Assembly (NCBI GenBank): GCA_050014815.1
Contig: JBEKCP010000143.1
Span: 1 to 10,510 of the forward strand
Direction: 5' to 3'
Length of the DNA: 10,510 nt
From: JBEKCP01 sp050014815
Lineage (GTDB): Bacteria > Planctomycetota > Planctomycetia > Pirellulales > Thermoguttaceae
Shown: positions 1-7,110 of the stretch, one piece after another
Position numbering within the stretch: the first letter of the stretch is position 1
Layout: each line of letters opens with the position of its first letter
Program-made: the position numbers and the translations under genes
The notes under the pieces: model-generated
Told to the model about the DNA's origin: nothing
The model's input: the letters and a program-made list of their open reading frames with translations, nothing else
The model's database searches: none

Positions 1-38
1 TCCATGATAAAGTCCTCCTGAAGACTTCCATGAACCAC

Positions 39-54
39 CGAACTGGCCAGTTCG
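39..54. promoter_or_regulatory. Perfect 16-bp palindrome, candidate operator upstream of the oxidoreductase gene
   Basis: The sequence CGAACTGGCCAGTTCG equals its own reverse complement over all 16 bases. It lies about 70 bp before the GTG start of the oxidoreductase gene, where a dimeric repressor or activator could bind. A 16-bp perfect palindrome with no spacer is unlikely by chance in a window this size (roughly 0.16 expected under equal base frequencies). No regulator gene is present next to it, so the cognate protein is unknown. It could instead be a small cruciform or part of the end of an upstream gene lying outside the window. Confidence 0.4.
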
Positions 55-124
55 ATCAACCACCCCTCCTATATGACTCAAAATCCCAAAATCTCCAATA
101 GCAAAATGATGCTGTAGAACTAGC

Positions 125-1408
125 GTGAAGCTGTTATCCCGCCGAGAGTTGCTTGCGCGCGCCTCTACCGTTGTGGCGGCCGCGGCGGCCGCCCCCCGCC
201 TCCTTCCTTCCGGCGTTCTTGCGGCCGGCGACACGCCGGGTCCAAACGAGCGAATCCGCGTCGGCGCGATCGGCGTCGGCGGGCGAGCCTCGCTGCTGCT
301 CGATCAATTGCCCGAAGGCGCCCGGCTCGTCGCCCTCTCCGACTGCAATCTGTCCCGGGCCGAGTCGTTCAAGGCCAAGAGGAAAGGCAATTGGCCCATC
401 TACCAGGATTACCGCAAGCTCCTGGAGCGCAAGGACATCGACGCGGTCATCGTCGCCACCGCCGAGTTTCAGCGGGTGACGCCTTGCATCCGCGCCGCGG
501 AGGCTGGAAAGGATATCTACGCCGAAAAACCATTGACCGTCTACATCCGCGAAGGACGCGTTCTTGTCGAAGCCGTTCGGCGGCTCAATCGCATTTTCCA
601 AGTCGGGTCGCAGCAGCGCTCGATGGAGTTGAATCGTATCGCGTGCGAATTCATTCGCAAGGGCGGGCTGGGCAAACTCAAGGAAGTGCGGGCCGTGAAC
701 TACCCGGGACCGGGCGATTCGCCGGCGTCGCTGCCCGAAATGCCCGTGCCGCAGGGACTGGATTGGAACATGTGGCTGAACCAGACGGCGATGCGGCCCT
801 TCAACCCGGAGTGGATGCGATGGTCGAAGTGGCGGGAGTTCGCCGGCGGCGAAATGACGAATTGGGGCGCGCACGGCGTCGATCAGGTGCAATGGGCGCT
901 GGGCATGGACGGAACCGGCCCCGCCGAAACCTGGCCGATCACGCCGGGGCCCAACGGCCAGGTCGGCATGCGTTACTCCAACGGAGTCGAGGTGCATTTC
1001 ATCCTCGAAAAGGCGCCCATGGGCGGGGCCATCTTCATCGGCGAGAACGGCAAGCTTGAAATCAATCGCAACAAGTTCGCCTCGAATCCCAAGGAGATTG
1101 CCGCCGCGCTGATCGCCAAAGTCGATGCGGCCGAAGAAGAGCGCAAATGGAGCGACCAGACGGCGCTGTGGCAAGCCCGCTGGCACATGCAGAACTGGCT
1201 CGACTGCATCCGCACGCGTGCCAGGCCGGTCGCCGACGTTGAGATCGGCCATCGTTCGATCTCCGTTTGCCACCTGGCCAACATCACCCGGCAGGCCGGC
1301 CGCCGCCTCCGCTGGGACGCCGCCAAAGAGCAGTTCCCGGATGATGCGGAGGCGAACAAGCTGCTCGTCCGTCCCCGCCGCGCCGGTTTCCAACTGCCGG
1401 GCGAATAG
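125..1408 (+). CDS. Tat-exported Gfo/Idh/MocA family oxidoreductase
   Basis: This 427-residue protein is a predicted NAD(P)-dependent sugar or polyol dehydrogenase of the Gfo/Idh/MocA family. The N-terminus (SRRELLARAS, arginines 6-7) followed by an Ala-rich hydrophobic stretch to about residue 34 is a twin-arginine signal, so the enzyme probably folds with its cofactor and is then exported. The Rossmann fold starts near residue 44 with VGAIGVGGR. The family motif EKP is at 134-136, with Lys135 as the expected catalytic lysine. The C-terminal domain carries GGEMTNWGAH, whose His250 is the usual second active-site residue. The start is GTG. An in-frame stop at 107-109 with no other start codon before 125 leaves it as the only start that keeps the whole Tat signal, although no clear Shine-Dalgarno is visible. 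Substrate is not predictable. The next gene begins 80 bp downstream on the same strand, so cotranscription is possible. Confidence 0.9.
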   Translation: MKLLSRRELLARASTVVAAAAAAPRLLPSGVLAAGDTPGPNERIRVGAIGVGGRASLLLDQLPEGARLVALSDCNLSRAESFKAKRKGNWPIYQDYRKLLERKDIDAVIVATAEFQRVTPCIRAAEAGKDIYAEKPLTVYIREGRVLVEAVRRLNRIFQVGSQQRSMELNRIACEFIRKGGLGKLKEVRAVNYPGPGDSPASLPEMPVPQGLDWNMWLNQTAMRPFNPEWMRWSKWREFAGGEMTNWGAHGVDQVQWALGMDGTGPAETWPITPGPNGQVGMRYSNGVEVHFILEKAPMGGAIFIGENGKLEINRNKFASNPKEIAAALIAKVDAAEEERKWSDQTALWQARWHMQNWLDCIRTRARPVADVEIGHRSISVCHLANITRQAGRRLRWDAAKEQFPDDAEANKLLVRPRRAGFQLPGE

Positions 1409-1423
1409 GCAATTGAGGGCCAG

Positions 1424-1436
1424 CCCGCCGAGCGGG
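1424..1436. terminator. Short GC hairpin between two co-directional genes, weak terminator candidate
   Basis: CCCGC, a 3-base loop CGA and GCGGG form a perfect 5-bp stem 16 bp after the oxidoreductase stop codon. No T-run follows, so this is not a canonical intrinsic terminator. It may only slow polymerase or protect the 3' end of the transcript. Confidence 0.2.
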
Positions 1437-1488
1437 AACTAACCCTCGATCACGATCGTCCAAGAAGCAGACTAAGAGGGGACGCGAC

Positions 1489-2646
1489 ATGACGACCTTC
1501 AGCCAACTCGCAACGTCTAGGGCCATCCAAGCGGTTGTCTTGGCCTCCGCCGCCGGTGGGATCGTGATTTCCACCGCTGGGGCATCGGAGAAGTCGCCGA
1601 GCGATACGCCCCTGATCCAAGCCTGCGTGCAACTCGAAAAGGAGCAGTCGGAGGCCAATTGGGAGCATGTGTTGGGGCTGGCCGCGGCCCTGAAAGAGGC
1701 TATCGACCAGCAAGCCGGCCGCACGCCGTACACAAAGATGGTCGATCCCACAATGCTCCGCGCCCAGGCGAACGCCACGCCGGGCCGCCACACCCTGCTG
1801 AACGGGGTCCGCTACGCCGCCAGCGCGCCGCCGGGGCCAAAGCGGAGCTATATCCATACCAGCGCCGTATTCATCAACGGCGACCTGACCGGCGAACGAC
1901 CCTCCGGCGATTCGCCGGACTCACCCTCGGATCGCGCCGTGAGGTGGGACGGTTACATCAACAACAGCGTTGTCGTAGTCAACGGGCGTGTTGCCCTGTC
2001 GGCCTATATCGCCGATTCCATCGTCATCGCCGCCGGGCCGATCACCGTGGAGGGCTATATCAGGAACTCGCTGGTCGTTTCGCTCGATTCCCTGTTGACG
2101 CTGGACGATCGTGACGAACCGCCGCATCGCCCGGCGGCGCGCATCCGTGCCGGGGAGCAGCCGAAGCCTGAGCCGGCAGCGAGGGACGGCCGCGCCACCG
2201 TCCTCGTGCAGCACGGCTACGTGGCCAATTCGATCATTGTGGGAGTGACGGCCTGCGAAGACCTCCGCGATTCGATCATTCTCGGGCGGACGGCCGGCCG
2301 CGAGCCGTATCTCCGTGGCGCGGACATCCGCAGCGCCGGCAAGGTCGCCCGGTTGCCCTGGGAGATCAAGGGACGGCTTGCCGGCGACGAGGCCAAGACT
2401 CGGGGCAGCCGGTATGCCGACGTGCGCCAGGCGCTGAATGACTGCCTGATCGGCGAGGCCGACTTCGAGGCTGGGCTTCTGGGCTCGCCCGAATTGGACC
2501 GACTCAAAGAGCGACTTCGCCGCGCGGCCGTTGCCTGCCCCGAAGCCCTCGTACCGCTGGTCCGCGGAGGGGGCCGTCGCGCAGAAATGGCTGCTCAGCT
2601 CCAAAAAACCCTGAAGGCCGACCCGGACGACGGCGGCACCAAGTGA
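1489..2646 (+). CDS. Secreted protein with YIxNS repeats, possible beta-solenoid; function unknown
   Basis: I do not recognise this 385-residue protein. Residues 1-32 form a Sec-type signal peptide: a hydrophobic stretch from about residue 12 ends in STAGA, with cleavage likely before Ser33. Residues 40-75 look helical. The middle carries a degenerate repeat of the form Y-I/V-x-N/D/T-S followed by three aliphatic residues: SYIHTSAVF (119-127), GYINNSVVV (154-162), AYIADSIVI (171-179), GYIRNSLVV (188-196), GYVANSIIV (242-250) and a partial DLRDSIILG (257-265). Three of them are exactly 17 residues apart, a rung length seen in beta-helical folds such as bactofilins. A charged, Pro-rich insertion (about 206-235) breaks the series. 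The C-terminal 100 residues are helical and charged. The ATG has a good Shine-Dalgarno (AAGAGGGG at 1474-1481, 7-base spacer). A structural or surface-binding role is an inference only. Confidence 0.8.
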   Translation: MTTFSQLATSRAIQAVVLASAAGGIVISTAGASEKSPSDTPLIQACVQLEKEQSEANWEHVLGLAAALKEAIDQQAGRTPYTKMVDPTMLRAQANATPGRHTLLNGVRYAASAPPGPKRSYIHTSAVFINGDLTGERPSGDSPDSPSDRAVRWDGYINNSVVVVNGRVALSAYIADSIVIAAGPITVEGYIRNSLVVSLDSLLTLDDRDEPPHRPAARIRAGEQPKPEPAARDGRATVLVQHGYVANSIIVGVTACEDLRDSIILGRTAGREPYLRGADIRSAGKVARLPWEIKGRLAGDEAKTRGSRYADVRQALNDCLIGEADFEAGLLGSPELDRLKERLRRAAVACPEALVPLVRGGGRRAEMAAQLQKTLKADPDDGGTK

Positions 2647-2661
2647 GCAGTGGCGGCTCGT

Positions 2662-3540
2662 TCACAGCCTGCCCAGGAACTCGTAGAGGGCCGCGTAATA
2701 GGCGTCGGTCTGGGGATCGTTATGGTCGCCGCCGGGGATCGCGACGAACTGCTTCGGCTCGTTGGCCGCCGCGAAGAGCTGCCGCCCCATGGCATAAGGG
2801 ATGAGCCGGTCGGCCGTGCCGTGGCTCTGCAAGAGCGGGCCGTGATAGCTGCCGATCCTGGCGAGCGAATGGAACTGCGATTGCATCACACTCCGCACCG
2901 GGGAATAGGGCATCATCGCATGGCCGACCTCGGGCATCGAGGTGAAGGTGCTTTCGAGGATCAGGCCGCGGGCGCCGTCGGTGGCCAGGTCGACGGCCAC
3001 CGCCCCGCCCAAGGAGCGGCCCATGAGCACGATCTGGTTTTCCGCGATGCCGGCCCGCCGGGCCAGCCAGTTCCGGGCCGCCCGGGCATCGGCCAGCACG
3101 CCGGCCTCGCTCGGCGTCCCTTCGCTGCGGCCGTAGCCGCGGTAGTCGAATCCCATGGCCGTCACGCCCATGCGATCGTGCAGAATCCGCAGCGCGTCGG
3201 CCCATAGGGCCACATTGCCGGCGTTGCCGTGGCAGAAGAGCACGACCGCCCGGGGCTGCGGGTGGGGCACGTACCAGCCGTGCAACCGCGTCCCATCCGC
3301 CGCCGTGAACCAGGCATCCTCGAAGGCGAGGCCCGCCGGCTTCCAATCCCCCGTGGGATAACGGCTGGGGGCGAAGACCAGCGACTTCTCGATCTTCGCC
3401 AGGGGGTTCAGCGAGGACTCCGCCTGCGTCGGACGGGGGCCGGGGGCCGGGGCCGCCTGTTTGGACGCCCCAGGACTCTGGCAGCCGACGATGGCGGCCA
3501 GGCATGCGCCCGTCAATGCAAGCACCGGCCAATTGGTCAT
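2662..3540 (-). CDS. Alpha/beta-hydrolase lipoprotein (BEM46/ABHD13-like)
   Basis: This is a serine hydrolase of the alpha/beta-hydrolase fold, 292 residues from the start chosen here. The N-terminus is a lipoprotein signal with lipobox AIVGC (Cys20), followed by a Pro/Ala-rich tether to about residue 40, so the enzyme is probably anchored to a membrane facing the periplasm. The oxyanion-hole motif HGNAGN is at 104-109, the nucleophile elbow GRSLGG at 174-179 (Ser176), the acid is Asp244 in GTADRLIP and the base is His273 in GGDHND, so the triad is complete. FDYRGYGRSEG is characteristic of the BEM46/YfhR/ABHD13 group, whose physiological substrates are mostly unknown. I chose the ATG at 3540 because GGGAG lies 8 bases upstream on the minus strand. 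A GTG at 3555 would add five residues but would place that Shine-Dalgarno inside the gene. The gene converges on the solenoid-like gene 15 bp away, so it is a separate transcription unit. Confidence 0.88.
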   Translation of the reverse strand: MTNWPVLALTGACLAAIVGCQSPGASKQAAPAPGPRPTQAESSLNPLAKIEKSLVFAPSRYPTGDWKPAGLAFEDAWFTAADGTRLHGWYVPHPQPRAVVLFCHGNAGNVALWADALRILHDRMGVTAMGFDYRGYGRSEGTPSEAGVLADARAARNWLARRAGIAENQIVLMGRSLGGAVAVDLATDGARGLILESTFTSMPEVGHAMMPYSPVRSVMQSQFHSLARIGSYHGPLLQSHGTADRLIPYAMGRQLFAAANEPKQFVAIPGGDHNDPQTDAYYAALYEFLGRL

Positions 3541-3625
3541 CAGGCAGGCTCCCACCGCGGGTTTCCACCTCTATGGAGGGAGCGGATTGTAGGTGCGGCC
3601 CGGCGCGGGCACAAGGGCAGGTTTC

Positions 3626-3670
3626 GGGGACTGTCCCAATTTTCGTGTCAGCGAAAATGGGACTGGCCCC
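3626..3670. repeat. REP-like imperfect palindrome
   Basis: A left arm at 3626-3645 and a right arm at 3652-3670 pair around the loop TGTCAG. The stem has about 17 pairs, interrupted by one bulged A and two mismatches; the outer four pairs are GGGG with CCCC, and the inner CGAAAAT/ATTTTCG is perfect. Palindromes of this composition (GGGACTGTCCC next to ATTTTCG) occur, to my recollection, as scattered intergenic repeats in planctomycete and other genomes and are REP-like. No transposase is present here. It lies upstream of the hydrolase gene, so it could also affect that promoter region. Confidence 0.6.
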
Positions 3671-3724
3671 TTTAGCGGCGCTCAGACGCACCCATGCCCG
3701 GTGAACTTCCAAGGAAGGTCGCAG

Positions 3725-4015
3725 GTGAGTGTCCAACTCAGCACCGAAGCGTTCTACCGCGACTTCCCCGCCCGCTGCGTGCCGGCTGACGTACACGGGA
3801 TCCTGTTGCGAGTGGCGTCGCTGGAGGATACTCTGGCCGGAAAGATCAAGGCATGGGGCGAGCCGGGCCGCCGGCCGAGCAAGCGGGTCAAGGACCTGGC
3901 CGACATAGCGCGGCTCGTTGAAGCGCACCCGGAATTGCAGGCCAGCCTTCCCGAGAAGCTTCGGCAGGCGGTGGAAGCCAGCAGTTCCGGGGACAGCAGT
4001 TCCGGAGACACATGA
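3725..4015 (+). pseudogene. C-terminal remnant of a nucleotidyltransferase-type (AbiEii-like) protein
   Basis: The frame encodes about 96 residues from a GTG preceded by GGAAGG (3713-3718). It contains VASLEDTLAGKIKAW (30-44) and KDLADIARLVEAHPEL (56-71). These are the typical last third of stand-alone nucleotidyltransferase-fold proteins found in toxin-antitoxin or abortive-infection-like settings, where they follow the GG(x)nDxD catalytic core. That core is absent: upstream the frame reads through the palindrome at 3626-3670 and has no matching sequence. The end is also unusual, since the last residues (SSSGDSSSGD) come from a 15-bp tandem duplication that runs up to the stop. I therefore read it as a truncated, probably inactive fragment. 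A short expressed protein cannot be excluded, given the plausible ribosome site. Confidence 0.6.
3981..4010. repeat. Two tandem 15-bp repeats at the end of the gene remnant
   Basis: GCAGTTCCGGGGACA (3981-3995) is followed directly by GCAGTTCCGGAGACA (3996-4010), with one mismatch. The pair ends five bases before the end of the nucleotidyltransferase remnant and produces its Ser/Gly/Asp tail. The TTCCGGGGACA core resembles the flank of interspersed repeats known to me from similar genomes, so this may be a repeat boundary rather than coding sequence. Confidence 0.7.
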
Positions 4016-4038
4016 CCTAGCTCCAATTTAGTTATGTG
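4009..4038. repeat. Inverted repeat spanning two convergent stop codons
   Basis: CACATGAC (4009-4016) and GTTATGTG (4031-4038) pair over 8 positions, with G4014 opposite T4033 as a G-T wobble, around a 14-base loop. The arms cover the stop of the plus-strand remnant (4013-4015) and end next to the stop of the minus-strand small ORF (4028-4030). It could serve as a weak shared terminator or be the end of an interspersed repeat. No T-run follows on either strand. Confidence 0.4.
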
Positions 4039-4132
4039 GAGTTCCTCGCGGCTCGGCGTCGGGGGCCACCTGGTCCAGGATCGACCTGGCGAGTTCCTGG
4101 GTGTCTTTCTGCTGGCTTGAGCGTTTAGGCAT
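4028..4132 (-). pseudogene. 34-codon ORF, likely truncated start of a small basic protein
   Basis: On the minus strand ATG at 4132 opens a 34-codon frame beginning MPKRSSQQKDTQELARSILD and ending in TAA at 4030-4028. The beginning resembles short proteins common in planctomycetes and related genomes that start M-P/A-K-R-S/P, continue with a DxNELAxxIV-type helix and normally end in a Gly/Lys/Ala-rich GRLGGLKGGKARA segment. That second half is absent: the frame stops where the inverted repeat at 4009-4038 starts. No convincing Shine-Dalgarno is seen, since GGGG lies only one base from the ATG. I consider it a fragment, by recall of family pattern only. Confidence 0.35.
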
Positions 4133-4225
4133 GCCCCAATGATACCGCCGACAGGTGGGGCGGGTCAAGGGTGGGCTACGATTCGGCTATCTCAGACTGA
4201 CCCACAACCGCAATTCTCCGGATGC

Positions 4226-4254
4226 TTGACACGGGGTTTGCCGGAGGCGAGAAT
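4226..4254 (+). promoter_or_regulatory. Predicted sigma-70-type promoter of the lyase operon
   Basis: A perfect -35 hexamer TTGACA (4226-4231) is followed after exactly 17 bases by GAGAAT (4249-4254), which matches TATAAT at four of six positions, including the two 3'-most bases. It would give a 5' leader of about 150 bases before the ATG at 4410. The rest of the stretch 4133-4409 shows no coding frame I can support and no recognisable riboswitch. Confidence 0.45.
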
Positions 4255-4409
4255 CAGGGGAGTGCAAGTTGAGCCGTTTGAACTGGGACAGCCCGAGACC
4301 CTCCACGCCTCTCCCCTGCCGCTGCCCACCATCTGTTTGCCCCAAGCCGCTCGACAAGAGCGACGGCTGCCGGATGATTCCTCAATAGAAGGAGCGAGTA
4401 CGTCAGACC

Positions 4410-7085
4410 ATGATCACGCGATGCACTACCGCTCTGATTTTGGCTTGTGCCGCCTTCGAGTCGCCTGCCGCGTGCCAGGAGTCGACGCTGCTCAATCCCA
4501 CCCGGCGCGACTGCCGGGACGAAGTCATTCGGCTGAAGACGCCCGCGCCGGGACCGGCAGGGACTTTTGTGGTCCGCGAGGACGGGCAGGAAATCCCGTA
4601 TTTCGTCGAGCAACTTGACGGGAAGAACTGCATTTGGGTCTTGGCGAACCTGCCCGCGGGCGCCACCAAGAAGTACGAAGTCGCCGCGGGGCGGCCGGCG
4701 GCGGCCAGGGCCAAGGTCGCAGTGAGGAAGGACGGGGGCCATTACGTTCTCGACAACGGCCGGATCGCGGTGAAGCTGCCGGCCGGGGCCGGCGCCGAGG
4801 TGCCCGGCCCGATCACGGCCGTCAAGCTCGGCGACCGGTGGGTTGGCGAGGGCTTCTGGAAGACGCCGGCGAAGTTGAAGAAGTTCACCGCTACGGTCCT
4901 TGCCGACGGCGCGGTGTTGGGCAAGGTGCGGCTCCGCTACGACTTCGACGGCATGGCGGGCATCGACAAGGACATTCCGGCCTTTGCCGAGGTGGACGTT
5001 TCGTTGGGGCCGGGCTGGTCGCACGCCGAGTTGTTCGAGCGGCACGAGATGGCCCGCGGCGACTTCTGGGAGTTCGAGGCGAGCAAAGGGTGGGCCCCGC
5101 GGCAGGGCTCCTCGGAACCGTTCAGCGGCGGATTCGGCAGCCCTGCGCCCCCGAAGGCGCGGCCGCTCGTGCCCGTCGTTCACACCGCCTTCCGCGACGA
5201 CATGTACATCAACTTGTTTCCGCGCTGGAACCAGGGGTGCAAGGACGGCTGGTTCTTCGCCGCCCACGACGACTCCTCGGCCGTGGCCGCGCTGGTGGTC
5301 CGGCCGAGCCGCTGGGTCTGGCCGCATGACAACGCCGTCGAGGTGATCGTCAAGCCGACGGGCGATTACGCCGGGCTCCGCGCGCCGACGTGGAAGGGGC
5401 AGCGGCTCTGGTGGCTCCTGGCCGGAGCGCGGGAGACCGTCGAGCCGAACCAAGACTACATCATGCGCTACAGCTTCGAGTGCCTCGACAAGCTGAACCA
5501 CGAGCTGGTCAGCGATTGGCCCGGCCGGCAGGGCGTCTTCAGCGGCGGCTGGTCGTTCGGCGGGATCAATCCCACCGGCGGGATCCGCGGCATGGGGAGG
5601 ATGGCCGTGGCCCAGGCCGGGCGGGCGGGCGACTACGGCACGCTGGCCACGTGCGAGAGCATGATGCACCCCGACATCTACGGCAGCTACTGGAATTACT
5701 GGTCGCCGGAGAATCCCAACTTCTTCACCGACTTTGTGCGCGTGCCGATCGCCCTGGCCTCGCACCTGAAGGCCCACCCGCGGTTCAAGGAAATCGCCAG
5801 GCAGGCGGAGATGAAGTTCAAGGAGGACCTGTACCATTCGGTGACGCTGCCGGGCGGGGCGGGGCAGGAATGTCCGGGCTACCTGGGGCACGCGCTGGAC
5901 GCCTGGGAGTCGTTGGCCCCCTTGACCCGCCAGCACCTCGGCTTCGATCCGACCACGTGGGACCGCTTCCAGGCCGCCCGGCGGTTCCTGCGGCGGATCT
6001 CCCAGCCCGCCGGCGAAGGGCGGCTCTGGCTGCACATGGGCGACACTCACCCCGCCTACTGGAAAATCGACGTCCCCGCCGGCGAGGTCGCCAGGTTCGC
6101 CACGGAGGAACTACCCGGCTTCGGCGTCGTCTTCAACAACAAGCCGGGCACGCCGCAGGAGACGTATCTGGCCTTCAAGAGCGGGCCGAACCGCGGTCAC
6201 TACCACGGCGACCAACTGGCCTTCCACTACTGCGCCGACGCCCGGGCGGCGGCCGTCGACCATCATTGCAGCTACGGACCCCGAGCGGGCCAGGAGCACA
6301 TGCACAACCGCGTGGCCTTCTCGACCGACAAGTTTCCCTGGGCCAACATGGACGGCTACGAGCGGCTGATCGCCTTCAAGACGTCCCAGGACGTGGACGT
6401 TGCGATAGGCCAGGTCGAATCCGAGCGGCTTCGCCAGGTCGCGGAAACGCCGCCCGAGACCTGGCACCAGGAGTACCCGCAGCTCCGTTTCCAGAAGCCG
6501 CTCTGCTATCGCCGCACGGTGGTCTTCATGAAGAACGGAGCCCGCGACTATTTCGTCTTCCGCGACCAGTTCTGGGCGCCGCAGGCGCTGCAGGCCGCGT
6601 ATTGCCTGCACGTGCTCAGCGACCAGATCGACCGCAAGGGGCCGGCCGTGGACTTCGGCAACCTGACGCTCTATTGTGCCGAGCCGGCGGAGTTCGAGTT
6701 CACGCCGTTCCCCTGGCGGCACCACAACGGCCCGCTCGAATCGACCGAGGGCGCACGGCTGTCGATCAAGGCCCAGCGAGGCCAGTTCATCACGGTCATG
6801 TATCCGGGCAAGGCGCCGGCGATCGGCGCCATCCCGGGAGGCGTGAAGGTCGGCGACGACGAGATCACGTTCTCCGGCGATGATCCGGCGGTCGGGGACG
6901 CGGCCACCTGCGTGACCGTCAAGCGCGGTTCCCAGGTCCGCATGACGCTGGCCGGGAAGGACATCAACCTGGATCGTTCCCAGGGCGAAGTGGGCCTGTT
7001 CGTGCCGGACGCCGGTTATCCGTTCGGCGAGATCCCCGACTGGCTGGTCCGTCAGCGTGCGAAACGGCCGGATTGGGCCAGGTAG
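4410..7085 (+). CDS. Secreted heparinase II/III-like polysaccharide lyase
   Basis: This 891-residue protein is predicted to cleave a uronic-acid-containing polysaccharide by beta-elimination outside the cytoplasm. A short signal peptide (about 1-22, ending SPAAC) starts it. Residues about 26-330 are beta-rich and begin with an RRDEVIRL-type strand followed by DGQEIPYF, resembling the RIFT-barrel-like domain at the front of some exo-lyases. Residues about 370-570 look like the (alpha/alpha) toroid, with GGWSFGG near 380, YWNYWSPE from 427 and QECPGY (486-491), where Tyr491 is a candidate catalytic base. The C-terminal beta domain holds the heparinase II/III signature NRGHYHGD (595-601; His597, His599, Asp601), then DHHCSYG (617-623) and HMHN (630-633). 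The ATG has GGAG at 4391-4394, a long 15-base spacer; an in-frame stop at 4386 and no other start codon make 4410 the only sensible start. Which polymer is cut cannot be told from sequence alone. Confidence 0.85.
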   Translation: MITRCTTALILACAAFESPAACQESTLLNPTRRDCRDEVIRLKTPAPGPAGTFVVREDGQEIPYFVEQLDGKNCIWVLANLPAGATKKYEVAAGRPAAARAKVAVRKDGGHYVLDNGRIAVKLPAGAGAEVPGPITAVKLGDRWVGEGFWKTPAKLKKFTATVLADGAVLGKVRLRYDFDGMAGIDKDIPAFAEVDVSLGPGWSHAELFERHEMARGDFWEFEASKGWAPRQGSSEPFSGGFGSPAPPKARPLVPVVHTAFRDDMYINLFPRWNQGCKDGWFFAAHDDSSAVAALVVRPSRWVWPHDNAVEVIVKPTGDYAGLRAPTWKGQRLWWLLAGARETVEPNQDYIMRYSFECLDKLNHELVSDWPGRQGVFSGGWSFGGINPTGGIRGMGRMAVAQAGRAGDYGTLATCESMMHPDIYGSYWNYWSPENPNFFTDFVRVPIALASHLKAHPRFKEIARQAEMKFKEDLYHSVTLPGGAGQECPGYLGHALDAWESLAPLTRQHLGFDPTTWDRFQAARRFLRRISQPAGEGRLWLHMGDTHPAYWKIDVPAGEVARFATEELPGFGVVFNNKPGTPQETYLAFKSGPNRGHYHGDQLAFHYCADARAAAVDHHCSYGPRAGQEHMHNRVAFSTDKFPWANMDGYERLIAFKTSQDVDVAIGQVESERLRQVAETPPETWHQEYPQLRFQKPLCYRRTVVFMKNGARDYFVFRDQFWAPQALQAAYCLHVLSDQIDRKGPAVDFGNLTLYCAEPAEFEFTPFPWRHHNGPLESTEGARLSIKAQRGQFITVMYPGKAPAIGAIPGGVKVGDDEITFSGDDPAVGDAATCVTVKRGSQVRMTLAGKDINLDRSQGEVGLFVPDAGYPFGEIPDWLVRQRAKRPDWAR

Positions 7086-7097
7086 TCTCTTCATTAT

Positions 7098-7104
7098 GGA
7101 AAGG
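7098..7104 (+). promoter_or_regulatory. Ribosome binding site that fixes the start of the second lyase-like gene
   Basis: GGAAAGG sits 6 bases before ATG at 7111. The frame is also open from a GTG at 7057, inside the end of the preceding gene, and has an ATG at 7096. Only the 7111 start has a well-placed ribosome site and puts the signal peptide at the N-terminus. The short 25-bp gap suggests translation within one polycistronic message. Confidence 0.65.
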
Positions 7105-7110
7105 TCTATC

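Noticed and set aside
61..124. TATATG at 70-75 as a promoter -10 for the oxidoreductase gene
   Set aside because: No acceptable -35 hexamer lies 16-18 bases upstream, so a promoter cannot be supported.
134..1393. A 419-codon minus-strand frame opposite the oxidoreductase
   Set aside because: The plus strand encodes a complete Gfo/Idh/MocA protein with a Tat signal. The opposite frame has no motif and is explained by codon bias.
3593..3724. Extending the nucleotidyltransferase remnant to an ATG at 3593
   Set aside because: The added residues are a translation of the REP-like palindrome and flanking non-coding sequence, with no similarity to the family core.
4254..6050. A 598-codon minus-strand frame opposite the first lyase gene
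   Set aside because: It overlaps both the promoter region and the well-supported plus-strand gene, shows no domain, and has a Pro/Arg/Gly-rich composition typical of antisense frames in GC-rich DNA.
7057..7110. GTG (7057) or ATG (7096) as the start of the second lyase-like gene
   Set aside because: The GTG lies inside the previous gene. Both would put extra residues before the signal peptide, while ATG 7111 has a well-spaced ribosome site.
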